Source of the DNA: a virus
Virus record (IMG/VR): IMGVR_UViG_3300031841_003468
Span: 1 to 64,000 of that record
Direction: 5' to 3' (one strand)
Length of the DNA: 64,000 nucleotides
This document shows, piece after piece, positions 25,541-34,386 of the stretch (position 1 is its first letter; each line of letters begins with the position of its first letter). The notes beneath the pieces are model-generated. The model was given only the letters and a program-made list of their open reading frames with translations, made no database searches and was not told the DNA's origin. A program made the translations under genes and the position numbers.

Positions 25541-25855
25541 TTATAACTCCTGCATAAAAGTTCGTCGAGCCCTAGTCAACAAAAGTTCCTGATTAGACTG
25601 TAAGTGTCCGAGATAATAATCAAAGACTTTCTTACTAACCTTCTTTAGGGCAAACATAGAAGATTTAGCCTTGTACTTAAACTGGCCATTGGGATCAAAC
25701 AGATCACCACGACCAAACAACACCCAATACTGTCCACTGCCATCAGACTTAACTGAGGATTTTGCAAGAGCATCTCGCTGAGAAGTTTCTGCACCGCCCT
25801 TACCATAGTAAGTAGTAGTGACATCACTAGGTGGTAAAAATTGTTCTACTGACAT
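25541..25855 (-). CDS. Unknown protein
   Basis: A 104-residue protein (starts MSVEQFLPPSDVTTTYYGKG; FGRGDLFDPNGQFKYKAKSS in the middle). No family recognised. Shares its start region with the stop of the downstream-coded gene (TAATG-type overlap), so it is part of the same operon. Confidence 0.5.
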   Translation of the reverse strand: MSVEQFLPPSDVTTTYYGKGGAETSQRDALAKSSVKSDGSGQYWVLFGRGDLFDPNGQFKYKAKSSMFALKKVSKKVFDYYLGHLQSNQELLLTRARRTFMQEL

Positions 25856-26097
25856 TAGTCATTATCCTTTCCATCATTCAGGGAAAGCAGAAGGTTCTTT
25901 GCCTTCTTTAAGCAGTCAGCTCTGTCAAAGCCTTCAACCTTGATCTTTGCTAGGTTAGTCATTCCATACTTCTTGTATTCACTTTCGTGTACAGGAATAG
26001 GGTCTACACTACCATCACTAAGCATCTGACGACAATCAATCTTGAATGTAATGATTGCCATATGTGGTGCTTGACTTCGCTTGCCTTGCTTTTCCAT
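25855..26097 (-). CDS. Unknown small protein
   Basis: An 80-residue protein (starts MEKQGKRSQAPHMAIITFKI; VEGFDRADCLKKAKNLLLSL near the end). The start at 26097 has GGAAGG upstream, which decides against the internal Met. No function seen. Confidence 0.5.
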   Translation of the reverse strand: MEKQGKRSQAPHMAIITFKIDCRQMLSDGSVDPIPVHESEYKKYGMTNLAKIKVEGFDRADCLKKAKNLLLSLNDGKDND

Positions 26098-26098
26098 G

Positions 26099-26437
26099 TT
26101 AACCTTCCTCGATGTATTTCTTCTTTTGAGCCGCAGTCATACTGTTAATTTTCTTGTATGTCTGACGGTCTTCCTTTTGTTTAAGTTGGCCAGCAATGTC
26201 ATCTGCCTGCTCACGAGCTTGCAGTTCATAGCGACCCATCTTAGCTGTGTTTCTATCCGATAGCTGACCAATAGTGGTTGGCTCACCCTTCACACTAATG
26301 CGTGGGGCTGTCAAGATAACACGTCGATATTGTTCTTCACCACACTTAGGACAAGTAGTTAATGGCTTGTCGCTAAACGATTGGTATACTTCTTCACCGT
26401 GACTACAAGTCCGGCATTCATAATCATAAGTTGGCAT
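26099..26437 (-). CDS. FmdB-like zinc-ribbon protein
   Basis: A 112-residue protein. The start MPTYDYECRTCSHGEEVYQS and TCPKCGEEQYRRVI is the four-cysteine zinc ribbon typical of FmdB/CxxC_CxxC_SSSS small regulators. A basic C-terminal tail (KKINSMTAAQKKKYIEEG) follows. Possibly a transcription or DNA-end factor; function not established. Confidence 0.75.
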   Translation of the reverse strand: MPTYDYECRTCSHGEEVYQSFSDKPLTTCPKCGEEQYRRVILTAPRISVKGEPTTIGQLSDRNTAKMGRYELQAREQADDIAGQLKQKEDRQTYKKINSMTAAQKKKYIEEG

Positions 26438-26484
26438 ATTAATTCCTCCTACAGAATATTATAGAGGGACACAGCTAATATTGC

Positions 26485-27153
26485 TCACAATAATTTGAGA
26501 ATTCTAGAAATAATTCCGTTGCGAACAATGTCGTCCTCTGTAAGATATACATTTGTAACGCCTCTGCAACCGTCGAGTCTATCCATACAATAGTCCATTC
26601 CTCCACTAGCAGAAGAAGGAAGGTCAGTTTGGTCTAAGTCTCCATTAATAAGAGCTTTAGATCCTTGCCCTATTCTGGTGATAAACATCTTTATTTGTGA
26701 CAGTGTAGCGTTCTGTCCTTCGTCTAGTATCATAAAGCAGTTGTGAAAGTTTCTACCTCGCATATATTCTAACGGACATAGCTCTATTATATTATTTACT
26801 CTCATGTCGTTAAGTGATTGCTTGGCAAAGTACTTCTTCATCTCTTCTAATATAGGTACTAAATAAGGATGAATCTTTTCAGTTAAAGTTCCCGGCAGAA
26901 AGCCTAACCCTGAACCTGCTTCTACCACAGGTCGGGTTATAACTATTTTTTCTATTTCGCCGGACAGTAAATATTGACAGGCCAATCCTACAGCTACTGC
27001 TGTTTTACCGCAGCCTGCAGGCCCACTACAAAAAGTCACGGTACTTTTCTGCAATGCTTCAAAGTAGAACTCTTGATTCTTTGTTTTGGGCTTTATGGGT
27101 TTTGATTTGAATTGGGCTGCTTTTTTAAGTTGAGTTGGAGTGGATTTTTTCAT
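26485..27153 (-). CDS. phoH: PhoH-like ATPase
   Basis: A 222-residue protein. Walker A VTFCSGPAGCGKTAVAVGLA, then KIVITRPVVEAGSGLGFLPG and a Walker B FMILDEGQNATLSQIKMFIT match the PhoH family. PhoH proteins are ATPases often found in phages, possibly linked to RNA handling or phosphate stress. The stop at 26485 lies before a 47 bp gap. Confidence 0.9.
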   Translation of the reverse strand: MKKSTPTQLKKAAQFKSKPIKPKTKNQEFYFEALQKSTVTFCSGPAGCGKTAVAVGLACQYLLSGEIEKIVITRPVVEAGSGLGFLPGTLTEKIHPYLVPILEEMKKYFAKQSLNDMRVNNIIELCPLEYMRGRNFHNCFMILDEGQNATLSQIKMFITRIGQGSKALINGDLDQTDLPSSASGGMDYCMDRLDGCRGVTNVYLTEDDIVRNGIISRILKLL

Positions 27154-27156
27154 ATA

Positions 27157-27606
27157 CTATTTTCCTGAAGAACCGAAACCATTATCTCCCCTATCCGCTT
27201 CATCTAGTTCTACGGACTCGACAAGTGTAAAGTTCGGCACTTCTTGGATTAATAGCTGAGCTATCCTATCCCCCTTTTTTATTTTATATAGATTGCCAGT
27301 TGAGTTATATAAGCAAACCTTGATTTCCCCACGATAACCAGAGTCAATAACTCCGGCGTAACGATGTATACCATGTTTAGAAGACAAGCCTGACCTATCC
27401 CATATAAGCCCTGCATAACCAGTTGGTATAGCCATCGCAATTCCAGTACATACTAAAGCTCTTTCAGATGGCCATAGTTCTGTATCTGTGCAGGCATATA
27501 GATCAAAGCCTGCGTCTGTTGGATTAGATTTTGTTGGTATTGTTGAATCAGTACAAAGTCGCTGAACTTTGATTTCCTTACTGTCATCAAAAAATGCTGC
27601 TGTCAT
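27157..27606 (-). CDS. dut: dUTPase
   Basis: About 149 residues. Motifs of trimeric dUTP diphosphatase in order: SNPTDAGFDLYACT (1), IWDRSGLSSKHGI (2, SSxxxxG), AGVIDSGYRGEIKVCLYNST (3, with the active-site Asp), KGDRIAQLLI (4) and RGDNGFGSSGK (5). It converts dUTP to dUMP and keeps uracil out of DNA. ATG 27606 has AAGGAGAAACG upstream, so I prefer it to 27642, which overlaps the neighbouring gene. Confidence 0.92.
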   Translation of the reverse strand: MTAAFFDDSKEIKVQRLCTDSTIPTKSNPTDAGFDLYACTDTELWPSERALVCTGIAMAIPTGYAGLIWDRSGLSSKHGIHRYAGVIDSGYRGEIKVCLYNSTGNLYKIKKGDRIAQLLIQEVPNFTLVESVELDEADRGDNGFGSSGK

Positions 27607-27625
27607 CGTTTCTCCTTGTTGTTGA

Positions 27626-28777
27626 TTAAATTTCTGCTCCATAAGTTGGAGTTGTTACGGCTCCTGTATACTGTAAGAAGTCGCCCATTTTGTTTTCAAA
27701 AGTTATTTCATATTCTAAGTTGCTACCACCACCAGCATCTGAACCAGTCAGATTAATGCCAGTTATGTAATTTCTTGCACCTAGATCTACATTAAGTATG
27801 TTAGTTCCTGTGGCATTCCAGTAAGAAAGTCTAATGTGGTCATCAGGCTTAAATAGTGCTCCAAAGTCTGGGTTATCATACTGAGCCTGTGTTCTATCCA
27901 TCTTGAATGCTCCTTCTTTTCTTGCTATAGCAGTGAATGAAGAGGAGACTGTAACTGGTACATTAACATATCTATATTGATGTGGGTTTCCAGTATTTGC
28001 AATTCCCGGACGACCATTATCTTGTAATGTTCCAAAGTCTATGTCAAAACCATAAGTCCATCCAGTAAGGCCATATACACCAATGTCGGCATTGCCTTCT
28101 GTGATATCAAGCATTTTACTAGCACTATAAGTAGAGGCTTGTTCCGTGTTTTCAGTAATTAAATCAGGGAATACACAGTCAGCTAAATTAACATGTTGTC
28201 TTCTAATTAGATCTGAGGCAGTGTGTGCTGGATCACTCACAGTACCTTTACCATAACTACCACCGAAGCTTTCTTCGTAGTCAAGTTCTGGAGATACCCA
28301 AGTAGAAGATTCTGTTAGTGACCCACTTGAATCTAGTGAGTACGACAAGGCTGTCATGATTGCATCTCTTAGTCTGATGCCAGCAATAGCACCGGCCATA
28401 TGGTCTTCTTTGTCTGTACCATAATTAATACAAACATCTTTCTTTCTGAGAGCTATCCAACCTGCTGAACCGAGATTAGCATCGGCCAACAGGTGGTTAG
28501 TCTCATAGCTAGTTTGACCATCAGATAAGTAATTAATTCCAGAGTATAGAGCAATAGAGCCACCGTCAATCACACGATCAATAGTTATTTGATGTAGACT
28601 GTCGGGATTAGTGAAGAAGTGACTATCTCTCATTCGACCTTGATCTCTAAGACTATTATATTCATAGCCTCTGTCTAGACCTACAGCCTGAGCACCATAC
28701 ACAGGAGTACCATCAATGGTAACATTGTGCATGTATCCTGAGATACGCCAGTTATTTCCGTAATCATTATAACCCAT
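27626..28777 (-). CDS. Structural-like protein
   Basis: A 383-residue beta-rich, Gly/Ser/Asn-rich protein (for example NGGSIALYSGINYL-like strands, SYSLDSSGSLTESSTWVSPE). Such composition suggests a virion protein, perhaps a tail, fibre or decoration component, but no family is certain. The C-terminus ends VTTPTYGAEI. A smaller protein at 33016 has similar texture. Location between dUTPase and RNR genes is odd for a structural gene. Confidence 0.55.
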   Translation of the reverse strand: MGYNDYGNNWRISGYMHNVTIDGTPVYGAQAVGLDRGYEYNSLRDQGRMRDSHFFTNPDSLHQITIDRVIDGGSIALYSGINYLSDGQTSYETNHLLADANLGSAGWIALRKKDVCINYGTDKEDHMAGAIAGIRLRDAIMTALSYSLDSSGSLTESSTWVSPELDYEESFGGSYGKGTVSDPAHTASDLIRRQHVNLADCVFPDLITENTEQASTYSASKMLDITEGNADIGVYGLTGWTYGFDIDFGTLQDNGRPGIANTGNPHQYRYVNVPVTVSSSFTAIARKEGAFKMDRTQAQYDNPDFGALFKPDDHIRLSYWNATGTNILNVDLGARNYITGINLTGSDAGGGSNLEYEITFENKMGDFLQYTGAVTTPTYGAEI

Positions 28778-28796
28778 TACTCTATACCTTTTTCAA

Positions 28797-29501
28797 TTAC
28801 CACATCTTACAAGACCAGTAACGTGCCTTCCACTTAGGGCCGGGAGTGTCACATCTGTGACGAGCACGAAAACTCTTACGTCTTGCAGGATTATCTTTTT
28901 TAATTTCCATGTTGGGGTCGCCAAAGTTAACTTTAACTACGTTACCCTTTTCATTCTTTACATACACAGAAAACTTCTTTGGGCCATCTGGAGTTCTAAA
29001 AGGTTTATTTAATTTAACCTTTCGTCCCTGATATTCAGCAGCCTTACTTGATCCAATCTTTCTGCAACTTCCCGGTTCACCTTCTTTGGTGTTAGGTACT
29101 CTTTCGTACCCTTCCCAGCAAGCTCCAGTCTTTGGGTCTGCTACAGTTGGATCTCCGGCTTTACCTTTATATGTTAAAGTAACTCCGTCTTTCTTATGTA
29201 TACCCTTTCGGTTGAAATAATATACTTCACCAGTCTTTGGGTTTTCATATTTGTATGTAGTTGCAGACTTATTTTTATACCACCGTTTCCAGTAGTCATC
29301 ATCTTTCTTTTTGCTGTATTGAGACCTAGAGATCTCTAATTCAATCTCTTCAATCTCTTCGCCTTCTACATCAACGTATTCTGCCTCAGCAGGGATGTAA
29401 AAGCTTTCTTCTGTGATATCTTCGGTGAACCCGATTTCAGCGGCGTGCTGATTAAGGGAATCTAGATAGCACTCATCGAACAATGGTTTATCGTCGCTCA
29501 T
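28797..29501 (-). CDS. Phage protein with a C-terminal DUF5872/6321-like domain
   Basis: About 234 residues from ATG 29501 (AAGGAATTTATT upstream). The middle is acidic and charged. The last 60 residues (KFSVYVKNEKGNVVKVNFGD, then RKSFRARHRCDTPGPKWKAR and a terminal YWSCKMW) match in pattern a conserved C-terminal domain that recurs in tailed-phage proteins, which I recall under DUF names; I cannot confirm the number. A repeated element, GKGxxD and cysteines CWEGYERV, EPGSCRKI, points to metal-binding. Role unknown, perhaps capsid-related. Confidence 0.6.
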   Translation of the reverse strand: MSDDKPLFDECYLDSLNQHAAEIGFTEDITEESFYIPAEAEYVDVEGEEIEEIELEISRSQYSKKKDDDYWKRWYKNKSATTYKYENPKTGEVYYFNRKGIHKKDGVTLTYKGKAGDPTVADPKTGACWEGYERVPNTKEGEPGSCRKIGSSKAAEYQGRKVKLNKPFRTPDGPKKFSVYVKNEKGNVVKVNFGDPNMEIKKDNPARRKSFRARHRCDTPGPKWKARYWSCKMW

Positions 29502-29511
29502 AATAAATTCC

Positions 29512-31719
29512 TTAAAAACTTGTGATCTCGCAGGCACCACCAGCACACGCTACGGCACCTTGAAGATCGGTATTGTCATCATCCTCAAACACTTCAGTGA
29601 AGTCAACAGGTTGGTATTCTCTGTTAAGCTCAGTCCATAGCTTGAAGTTATAAATATCTTTCATGCAGTAAGTTAACTGTTTAAGGTCTCCCTCAAAGTA
29701 GTTATCTGCAAACTTTTGACATCGTACAGCAAACTCTTTCTTAGCTGAACCCTTGATTGGAGCTCCAAGAGAAAGTAGGCTGTCACATGCTGCCCATAGG
29801 TTATCCTCAAACAGGTCTAATGCTTGCTCAATAATTCCAGAGCAGAACACAAAACCTTCTCCATAGTAGTTCAACATTTCTGTTGGCAAGTAGATAGCTG
29901 AGAACGGAGCCTGAGCATAGTCTTTATCGCCAGTAACAGGTAGTAATGAAATACCACAGAAGTACTTACGGTTTTTATATATAAACTTTTCTACCTCTTC
30001 CCATTCTTCCGGCTTAACATTGATAGTATTAGACACGTTGTGAGTCAACCAGTCTTGAGTACATAAGTCAATATTGGTTCCCGGAAGTACCCAGTTTTGC
30101 TGAGTAGATTTTACATATGTAAGTAACTCAATGGCACTTACTTTGTTTTTGATTTTAGAGCCTGCTGGAACTTCAACACAGAACGAGATAACATCGTCTG
30201 TTCCATTAGCAGACCAAACAGATTCTTCACATGCTCTTGGGTTGATAGTCTGGAAGTGCTGATAGATGTCTTCCATCTTGTTTGCCTGAACACGTCTAAT
30301 ATATCTTTTAGCGTGGTGAGGGTGAATACCAGATGATGTACCTAAGATACAACTGGCTGTCCCTTCTGGCTTAACACAAGTAACACGAGCCGCCTGATTA
30401 ATACCAAGCTTAGCGGCCATCTCTTTGTTTGTTTTCTTTGCTACCTTAGCTGCTTTTCTCTGGACTGCGGGATCAAGACAAATGTCAACGTTTTCCATCC
30501 ATCCAGTAGCTGATACGCCTAGAAGTGCTTCACGAGCATAGATTCGCTCTGTGTGCTCACCAAGATAATCAAACTTAGTGAAGCCTGCCTGTAGGCTACC
30601 AATAACAGCCGCAGCCCTGACTGCTTCGTAGAAGTCTTCTTCTGTCTTAACCTTTGCACAGTTAACAGTACTTAGGTTACAGCCTTGCCATCCAGATTCG
30701 CCAGTGGTCTCATCAACAGGCCACATACCGATCTCAACACATGGGTTAACGACAAGCTCAGTAGAATCAGAGAACACAAATCCCGGTTCTCCAAACTCAC
30801 GAACAGATTGCATTAGTTCGGCAAACTGCTCAGGCGTAGTCTCGTCACGTAGCAACAAAGCAGAGTTATTAGAACGTCCACGCTGTGGGTTCTCGATGAA
30901 CCAGTTACCAGTCTTGGCCTTTGCCATTTCTTCGTCGTGAGGACTGAAGACACAGATGGTTGCACTTCTACGAACACCGCCAGAGATAACCGCATCAGAA
31001 CTGTGCATAACAATATCGTATGCCTGAATTGGTTTTAGCTTTCTAGCATCGCCATTAGCGAACTCTAGTTCTTTCAAAGCCTTGTCTAAGATCTTTCTAA
31101 TGTTTGCTAGAGCATTCTTAAGAGGTTCTGGGCCGGGAGCTTTACCTGAACCAGATCCAATAGGAGCACCGGCAGGACGAATCTGAGAGTAATCAAACTG
31201 GACATTCTTGCCACTATACTCTGGGAACAATTCGTCTTGGTCAAAATAGCTACTTACTAAGATACCAATAGCATCTGACCATCCCTCGATTGTATCAGGG
31301 ATAACGTATTTCTTTGTGCCACTCTTAGACTTAATCAGATTGGGAAGTTTTTCTACGTGATGTGTTTGGACAGAGAATCCGGTTCCGCAACCGCACAACA
31401 AGAGGTACATGCACTCTTGGAAAAATCTAAGGCGATCAATGAAGCTAACCGTACAGTTGTACATTCTAGCATTGTGTTTCATAATTGGCGAGCCGCCAAA
31501 TTGTAGAGCACGCTGCGAACCTAAGCAACGCTTTTTGAGCATCATGTCATATGCCCATTCTATGTCTTCGTGTACCTCAGGAATGTCTGCATACTGTTCT
31601 AACATCATCCCCTTAACACGAGCGACACTTTCTGGCCAAGTTTCTCTTCTTTTCTTTTCAGGTAAGTATCTTGCGTATTTCGCTACGAACGTATAATCTT
31701 GAAGTGCTTTTATAGACAA
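29512..31719 (-). CDS. nrdJ: Class II (adenosylcobalamin-type) ribonucleotide reductase, monomeric
   Basis: A 735-residue enzyme with the order of the Lactobacillus-type ribonucleoside triphosphate reductase. Visible residues: MYNCTVS with the first active cysteine, VVNPCVEIGM (the NPCxE pair), WQGCNLSTVNC (second cysteine) and the C-terminal CAGGACEITSF cysteine pair that re-reduces the enzyme. It makes dNTPs from NTPs without iron, using B12. Start is TTG 31719 with AAGGAAGGAA upstream. It is expressed from a promoter with an inverted repeat (31755-31801). Confidence 0.9.
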   Translation of the reverse strand: MSIKALQDYTFVAKYARYLPEKKRRETWPESVARVKGMMLEQYADIPEVHEDIEWAYDMMLKKRCLGSQRALQFGGSPIMKHNARMYNCTVSFIDRLRFFQECMYLLLCGCGTGFSVQTHHVEKLPNLIKSKSGTKKYVIPDTIEGWSDAIGILVSSYFDQDELFPEYSGKNVQFDYSQIRPAGAPIGSGSGKAPGPEPLKNALANIRKILDKALKELEFANGDARKLKPIQAYDIVMHSSDAVISGGVRRSATICVFSPHDEEMAKAKTGNWFIENPQRGRSNNSALLLRDETTPEQFAELMQSVREFGEPGFVFSDSTELVVNPCVEIGMWPVDETTGESGWQGCNLSTVNCAKVKTEEDFYEAVRAAAVIGSLQAGFTKFDYLGEHTERIYAREALLGVSATGWMENVDICLDPAVQRKAAKVAKKTNKEMAAKLGINQAARVTCVKPEGTASCILGTSSGIHPHHAKRYIRRVQANKMEDIYQHFQTINPRACEESVWSANGTDDVISFCVEVPAGSKIKNKVSAIELLTYVKSTQQNWVLPGTNIDLCTQDWLTHNVSNTINVKPEEWEEVEKFIYKNRKYFCGISLLPVTGDKDYAQAPFSAIYLPTEMLNYYGEGFVFCSGIIEQALDLFEDNLWAACDSLLSLGAPIKGSAKKEFAVRCQKFADNYFEGDLKQLTYCMKDIYNFKLWTELNREYQPVDFTEVFEDDDNTDLQGAVACAGGACEITSF

Positions 31720-31754
31720 CTTATAATTCCTTCCTTCAATACAGCACGGTTTGT

Positions 31755-31806
31755 GCCGGTAGCGTGTTTAAACTAGCCGTATATCATAGTACGCTACCGG
31801 CGGCAA
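31755..31806 (-). promoter_or_regulatory. nrdJ promoter overlapped by a 10 bp inverted repeat
   Basis: On the minus strand TTGCCG (31806-31801), 17 bp spacer, TATACG (31783-31778). A perfect inverted repeat, GCCGGTAGCG (31755-31764) and CGCTACCGGC (31792-31801), has one arm in the spacer and one just after the expected start site. It looks like an operator. An 8 bp direct repeat TTGTGCCG is at 31751 and 31821. Confidence 0.55.
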
Positions 31807-31867
31807 AAGCCCCACAGAGGTTGTGCCGTTTTTAGCTGCCAAACCCTAATATTGGCCGAGCTATTCT

Positions 31868-32347
31868 TTAAGTCTCTGTGTCTATTTTACTATACACATC
31901 TTTTAAGAACTTTGGCTCTGTTTTTATAGAGTTTACAACTAAACCATTATTTATTAAAAAATCAAATACTTCTTGGTCGCTAGTATTCCAAGAATTTACA
32001 TATGCTTCTTCCTCAATATACCACTCCCTTACGTGGGCTTGCCATAATAGTTTAGCACAGGTCGCACAAGGCATAGCAGTAACATAAGCTTTTTTAGGTT
32101 CATTAGTTTGTACTAGCATGTTACTTAGGGCATTTTGCTCTGAGTGTACTATATAGGGGTATTTCTTTGGTCTGACGGTCGGAAGATGTGAGTCGTCAGT
32201 ACCAGCAGGGAAGCCATTATAACCAATACCAACAACATTATTGTCCATATTGGCTATAACGCACCCGACTTTAGTCTGGGAGTCATGGCTACGAATAGCT
32301 ACATAATGTGCCATTCCCATGAAATATTGATCCCAGCTTGGCCTCAT
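31868..32347 (-). CDS. dCMP deaminase
   Basis: A 159-residue zinc deaminase. HSEQNALSNM supplies the catalytic Glu and the first zinc His, and TAMPCATCAKLLW supplies the two zinc cysteines. It converts dCMP to dUMP for dTMP synthesis, which pairs with the dUTPase. Overlaps the following gene's stop by one base at 32347. Confidence 0.9.
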   Translation of the reverse strand: MRPSWDQYFMGMAHYVAIRSHDSQTKVGCVIANMDNNVVGIGYNGFPAGTDDSHLPTVRPKKYPYIVHSEQNALSNMLVQTNEPKKAYVTAMPCATCAKLLWQAHVREWYIEEEAYVNSWNTSDQEVFDFLINNGLVVNSIKTEPKFLKDVYSKIDTET

Positions 32348-32502
32348 TACGACTTACGCTCCCATAGAAGCTCGCCGTCTTGAGTCTTAAGAGCAACCAA
32401 TCGCTCAAAAGTGAAATCCTCAGTTTCCACAGGTGTGGTGATGGCAATACGACCATCTTCGAGGGTATGTTCCCGTAGTTCGGGAGAATTGTTATCTGAC
32501 AT
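32347..32502 (-). CDS. Small unknown acidic protein
   Basis: A 51-residue frame (starts MSDNNSPELREHTLEDGRIA) with AAGGAGACAG before ATG 32502. It overlaps the deaminase start by one base. No function seen. Confidence 0.6.
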   Translation of the reverse strand: MSDNNSPELREHTLEDGRIAITTPVETEDFTFERLVALKTQDGELLWERKS

Positions 32503-32542
32503 ATATTCTGTCTCCTTAAAAAATGCCACTTGTTACACATAC

Positions 32543-32580
32543 ATTATAAGAGAAGGGGGCTGCTTTTGCAACCCCCTTCG
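32543..32580 (-). promoter_or_regulatory. Hairpin with an embedded sigma-70 promoter
   Basis: A strong stem (AAGGGGG with CCCCCTT, 32553-32577) lies downstream of the 32598 gene. On the minus strand TTGCAA (32571-32566) and TATAAT (32548-32543) are spaced 17 bp, with most of the hairpin in the spacer. The hairpin may terminate the upstream unit, while the boxes start the deaminase operon. Confidence 0.55.
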
Positions 32581-32597
32581 GTGAAAATACGAGGAAT

Positions 32598-32924
32598 TTA
32601 TCGAATTATTCGATTCAGAATCTCTGCAATGATATGGTTGTCACGACCGATTACTTTTAACGCCTCATTGATTTTCTCTAGCTCTTCGCTAGTGCTTTCC
32701 TTTTCATCTATCCATTTTCTTAGCTCATAGCTAAGAGGTACTCCATCCTTCTCTGCTTCCGTGATGAAACCATAGATTTCATCTAGCTTTAGCTGTTCTT
32801 CACTGGTTAGGTTAGATTTAGAAGGTTTAATCTTCTCAATCAGTGCCTCAACAGTTTTCAGGAACAATCCCGTCACAGCCACAACAGCGGCTAATGCAGG
32901 GTAGTCACTAAGCAAATCAGACAT
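32598..32924 (-). CDS. Small membrane-anchored protein
   Basis: A 108-residue protein. An N-terminal hydrophobic helix (YPALAAVVAVTGLFLKTVEA) is followed by a charged helical tail (KLDEIYGFITEAEKDGVPLS). Likely an inner-membrane protein; no family recognised. It precedes the 32553-32577 hairpin, which may end its transcript. Confidence 0.55.
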   Translation of the reverse strand: MSDLLSDYPALAAVVAVTGLFLKTVEALIEKIKPSKSNLTSEEQLKLDEIYGFITEAEKDGVPLSYELRKWIDEKESTSEELEKINEALKVIGRDNHIIAEILNRIIR

Positions 32925-32961
32925 AGTATCCTCCTTTCAGGACAAAAGAAGTGGAAAAAAG

Positions 32962-32988
32962 AAGGGAGACGATTGCTCGCCTCCCTTC
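32962..32988 (-). terminator. Intrinsic terminator
   Basis: A hairpin in which GAAGGGAG pairs with CTCCCTTC (32962-32988). On the minus strand it is followed by a T-rich run (CTTTTTTCC), the form of a rho-independent terminator for the 33016-33660 gene. Confidence 0.8.
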
Positions 32989-33015
32989 CCGTATAGTTGA
33001 TTACACGACTATAAC

Positions 33016-33660
33016 TTAGGCACCCATGACACCTTCGATGTCTAGGTTATTAGCGGTGAAGCTTACAAAGTTCGTTAGAACAGTGTATTCACCCGGCTTA
33101 ACTCTAGTACCTACAGCATCGTCTAGTTGGATGTCACTGTTGTTTCCATCAGCGATATCGTATAGGAAGCTGTTAAGTGCAGTCGGATCGCTAACTGCAG
33201 TATTAGCTGCGTTGACGAACAGAGTTCTGCTGCCAATGCTGCTACCGTCTGCGAAGCGACCAGTGTAGTTAAACAGACCAAGACGTACTTTAGATGCAGT
33301 GTTAGCACCGATAGTCTTTCTGTACTTCATGACGTTCAGGCGGTTACCGTGATCGGCAGCACCGTTCTGAAGTTTGGTATTAGCTACACCTGATAATGAA
33401 ACAGTGCGTTGCATGTGAACACCTGCTTGGTTATCGTAGCCAAAAGTACCTGAAGACAAGGCTTTAGCAGCACTATAAGTATGAGCAGAACCGCTTAGAG
33501 CTCCGATCATAGTACTGATGTCTGCGTTGTCGTCACGAGAGTCTAGAATAGTGAAATCACTATGGCCTAGTACTTTCCCACCGTTGATTACTTCGTCAGT
33601 TTTGACGTATGCACCGCCGGTAGCTTTCTTAAGATGTGAATTGCTTGATGGTACTGGCAT
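33016..33660 (-). CDS. Structural-like protein, high-expression signals
   Basis: A 214-residue Ser/Gly/Ala/Asp-rich protein (SAAKALSSGTFGYDNQAGVH; KYRKTIGANTASKVRLGLFN). The strong ribosome site AAAGGAGGC and the efficient terminator after it suggest high expression, as for a virion protein. No family recognised. Resembles in texture the 27626 product. Confidence 0.6.
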   Translation of the reverse strand: MPVPSSNSHLKKATGGAYVKTDEVINGGKVLGHSDFTILDSRDDNADISTMIGALSGSAHTYSAAKALSSGTFGYDNQAGVHMQRTVSLSGVANTKLQNGAADHGNRLNVMKYRKTIGANTASKVRLGLFNYTGRFADGSSIGSRTLFVNAANTAVSDPTALNSFLYDIADGNNSDIQLDDAVGTRVKPGEYTVLTNFVSFTANNLDIEGVMGA

Positions 33661-33742
33661 AATATGCCTCCTTTTGAAAAAAGAACCAATTAATTAAAAC
33701 AACATCCTAACATTTTACTAGTCCTACTTATAATATACACAC

Positions 33743-34384
33743 CTAAACAAGATTAGGGAGCATATTACTTAATAATTTGTAGGATTTTAACCTTAAACCG
33801 TCTATTCCTGAGTCCTTATAAAGGTCAAGGTGGCGTTGGTTGAGCACTGGTGAGCAGGCAGTGACCTCAACCGAGAGATTTTTCTTTAGTTCCATAGCAA
33901 GAATTAAGTTATCAATAGGATCATCAACTACAGTACCTGTCCCCAATACGACTTGATTAATATATTTATTACTTATAAGTACTTCGCAGGTTCTATGCAC
34001 ATCTGTTGAATGATGCAAACGATGTTCAATGATGGGTCGCAATTCTAACCCGTTTTCACGGCACGCATTAACACATGCCTTCAAATCTTTTCCTATGCTA
34101 CTATAATCACAAAATTCTACATGATGATTGTTAATTACCAAGTCAACCTTTCTAACCTTCTGCCTTGCAGCTAGCACTATCTCATGTATCCTCAGTCTTG
34201 TGTCACTAAGTCCTAATGGAAAGTCCACTATAGCTGTAAGGTTGCAGTTGTCCTTCACTTCTTGGGGGATGGAGTTTAGTATTCCAGTTGGAACACAAAC
34301 ATCACATCGCTTTTCAGCACCCTCGAATATAGCCTCTAGAAGCTCTTGGTGATTATGGTCATTATGTAAAAGCTCAATTTTCAT
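33743..34384 (-). CDS. Deoxyribose-phosphate aldolase-like protein lacking the active-site lysines
   Basis: A 213-residue DeoC-like TIM barrel. The strand motif VDLVINNHHV retains the Asp seen in true DeoC enzymes (residue 81). But the Schiff-base position reads VVLGTGTVV (Leu at about residue 147, where active DeoC has Lys), and the second lysine of the KVSGG loop is absent (SVEVTACS). So it should not form the usual enzyme-substrate imine. It may regulate, bind nucleosides, or use another residue. The intact relative is encoded at 55807-56487. Confidence 0.75.
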   Translation of the reverse strand: MKIELLHNDHNHQELLEAIFEGAEKRCDVCVPTGILNSIPQEVKDNCNLTAIVDFPLGLSDTRLRIHEIVLAARQKVRKVDLVINNHHVEFCDYSSIGKDLKACVNACRENGLELRPIIEHRLHHSTDVHRTCEVLISNKYINQVVLGTGTVVDDPIDNLILAMELKKNLSVEVTACSPVLNQRHLDLYKDSGIDGLRLKSYKLLSNMLPNLV

Positions 34385-34386
34385 GA

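Noticed and set aside
26460-26510. Lac-operator-like sequence after phoH
   Set aside because: The GTGAGC half-site is short and has no symmetric partner, so it is probably chance.
31720-31867. Cobalamin riboswitch before the class II ribonucleotide reductase
   Set aside because: The leader shows no B12-box core and is too short. The inverted repeat around the promoter explains the symmetry better.
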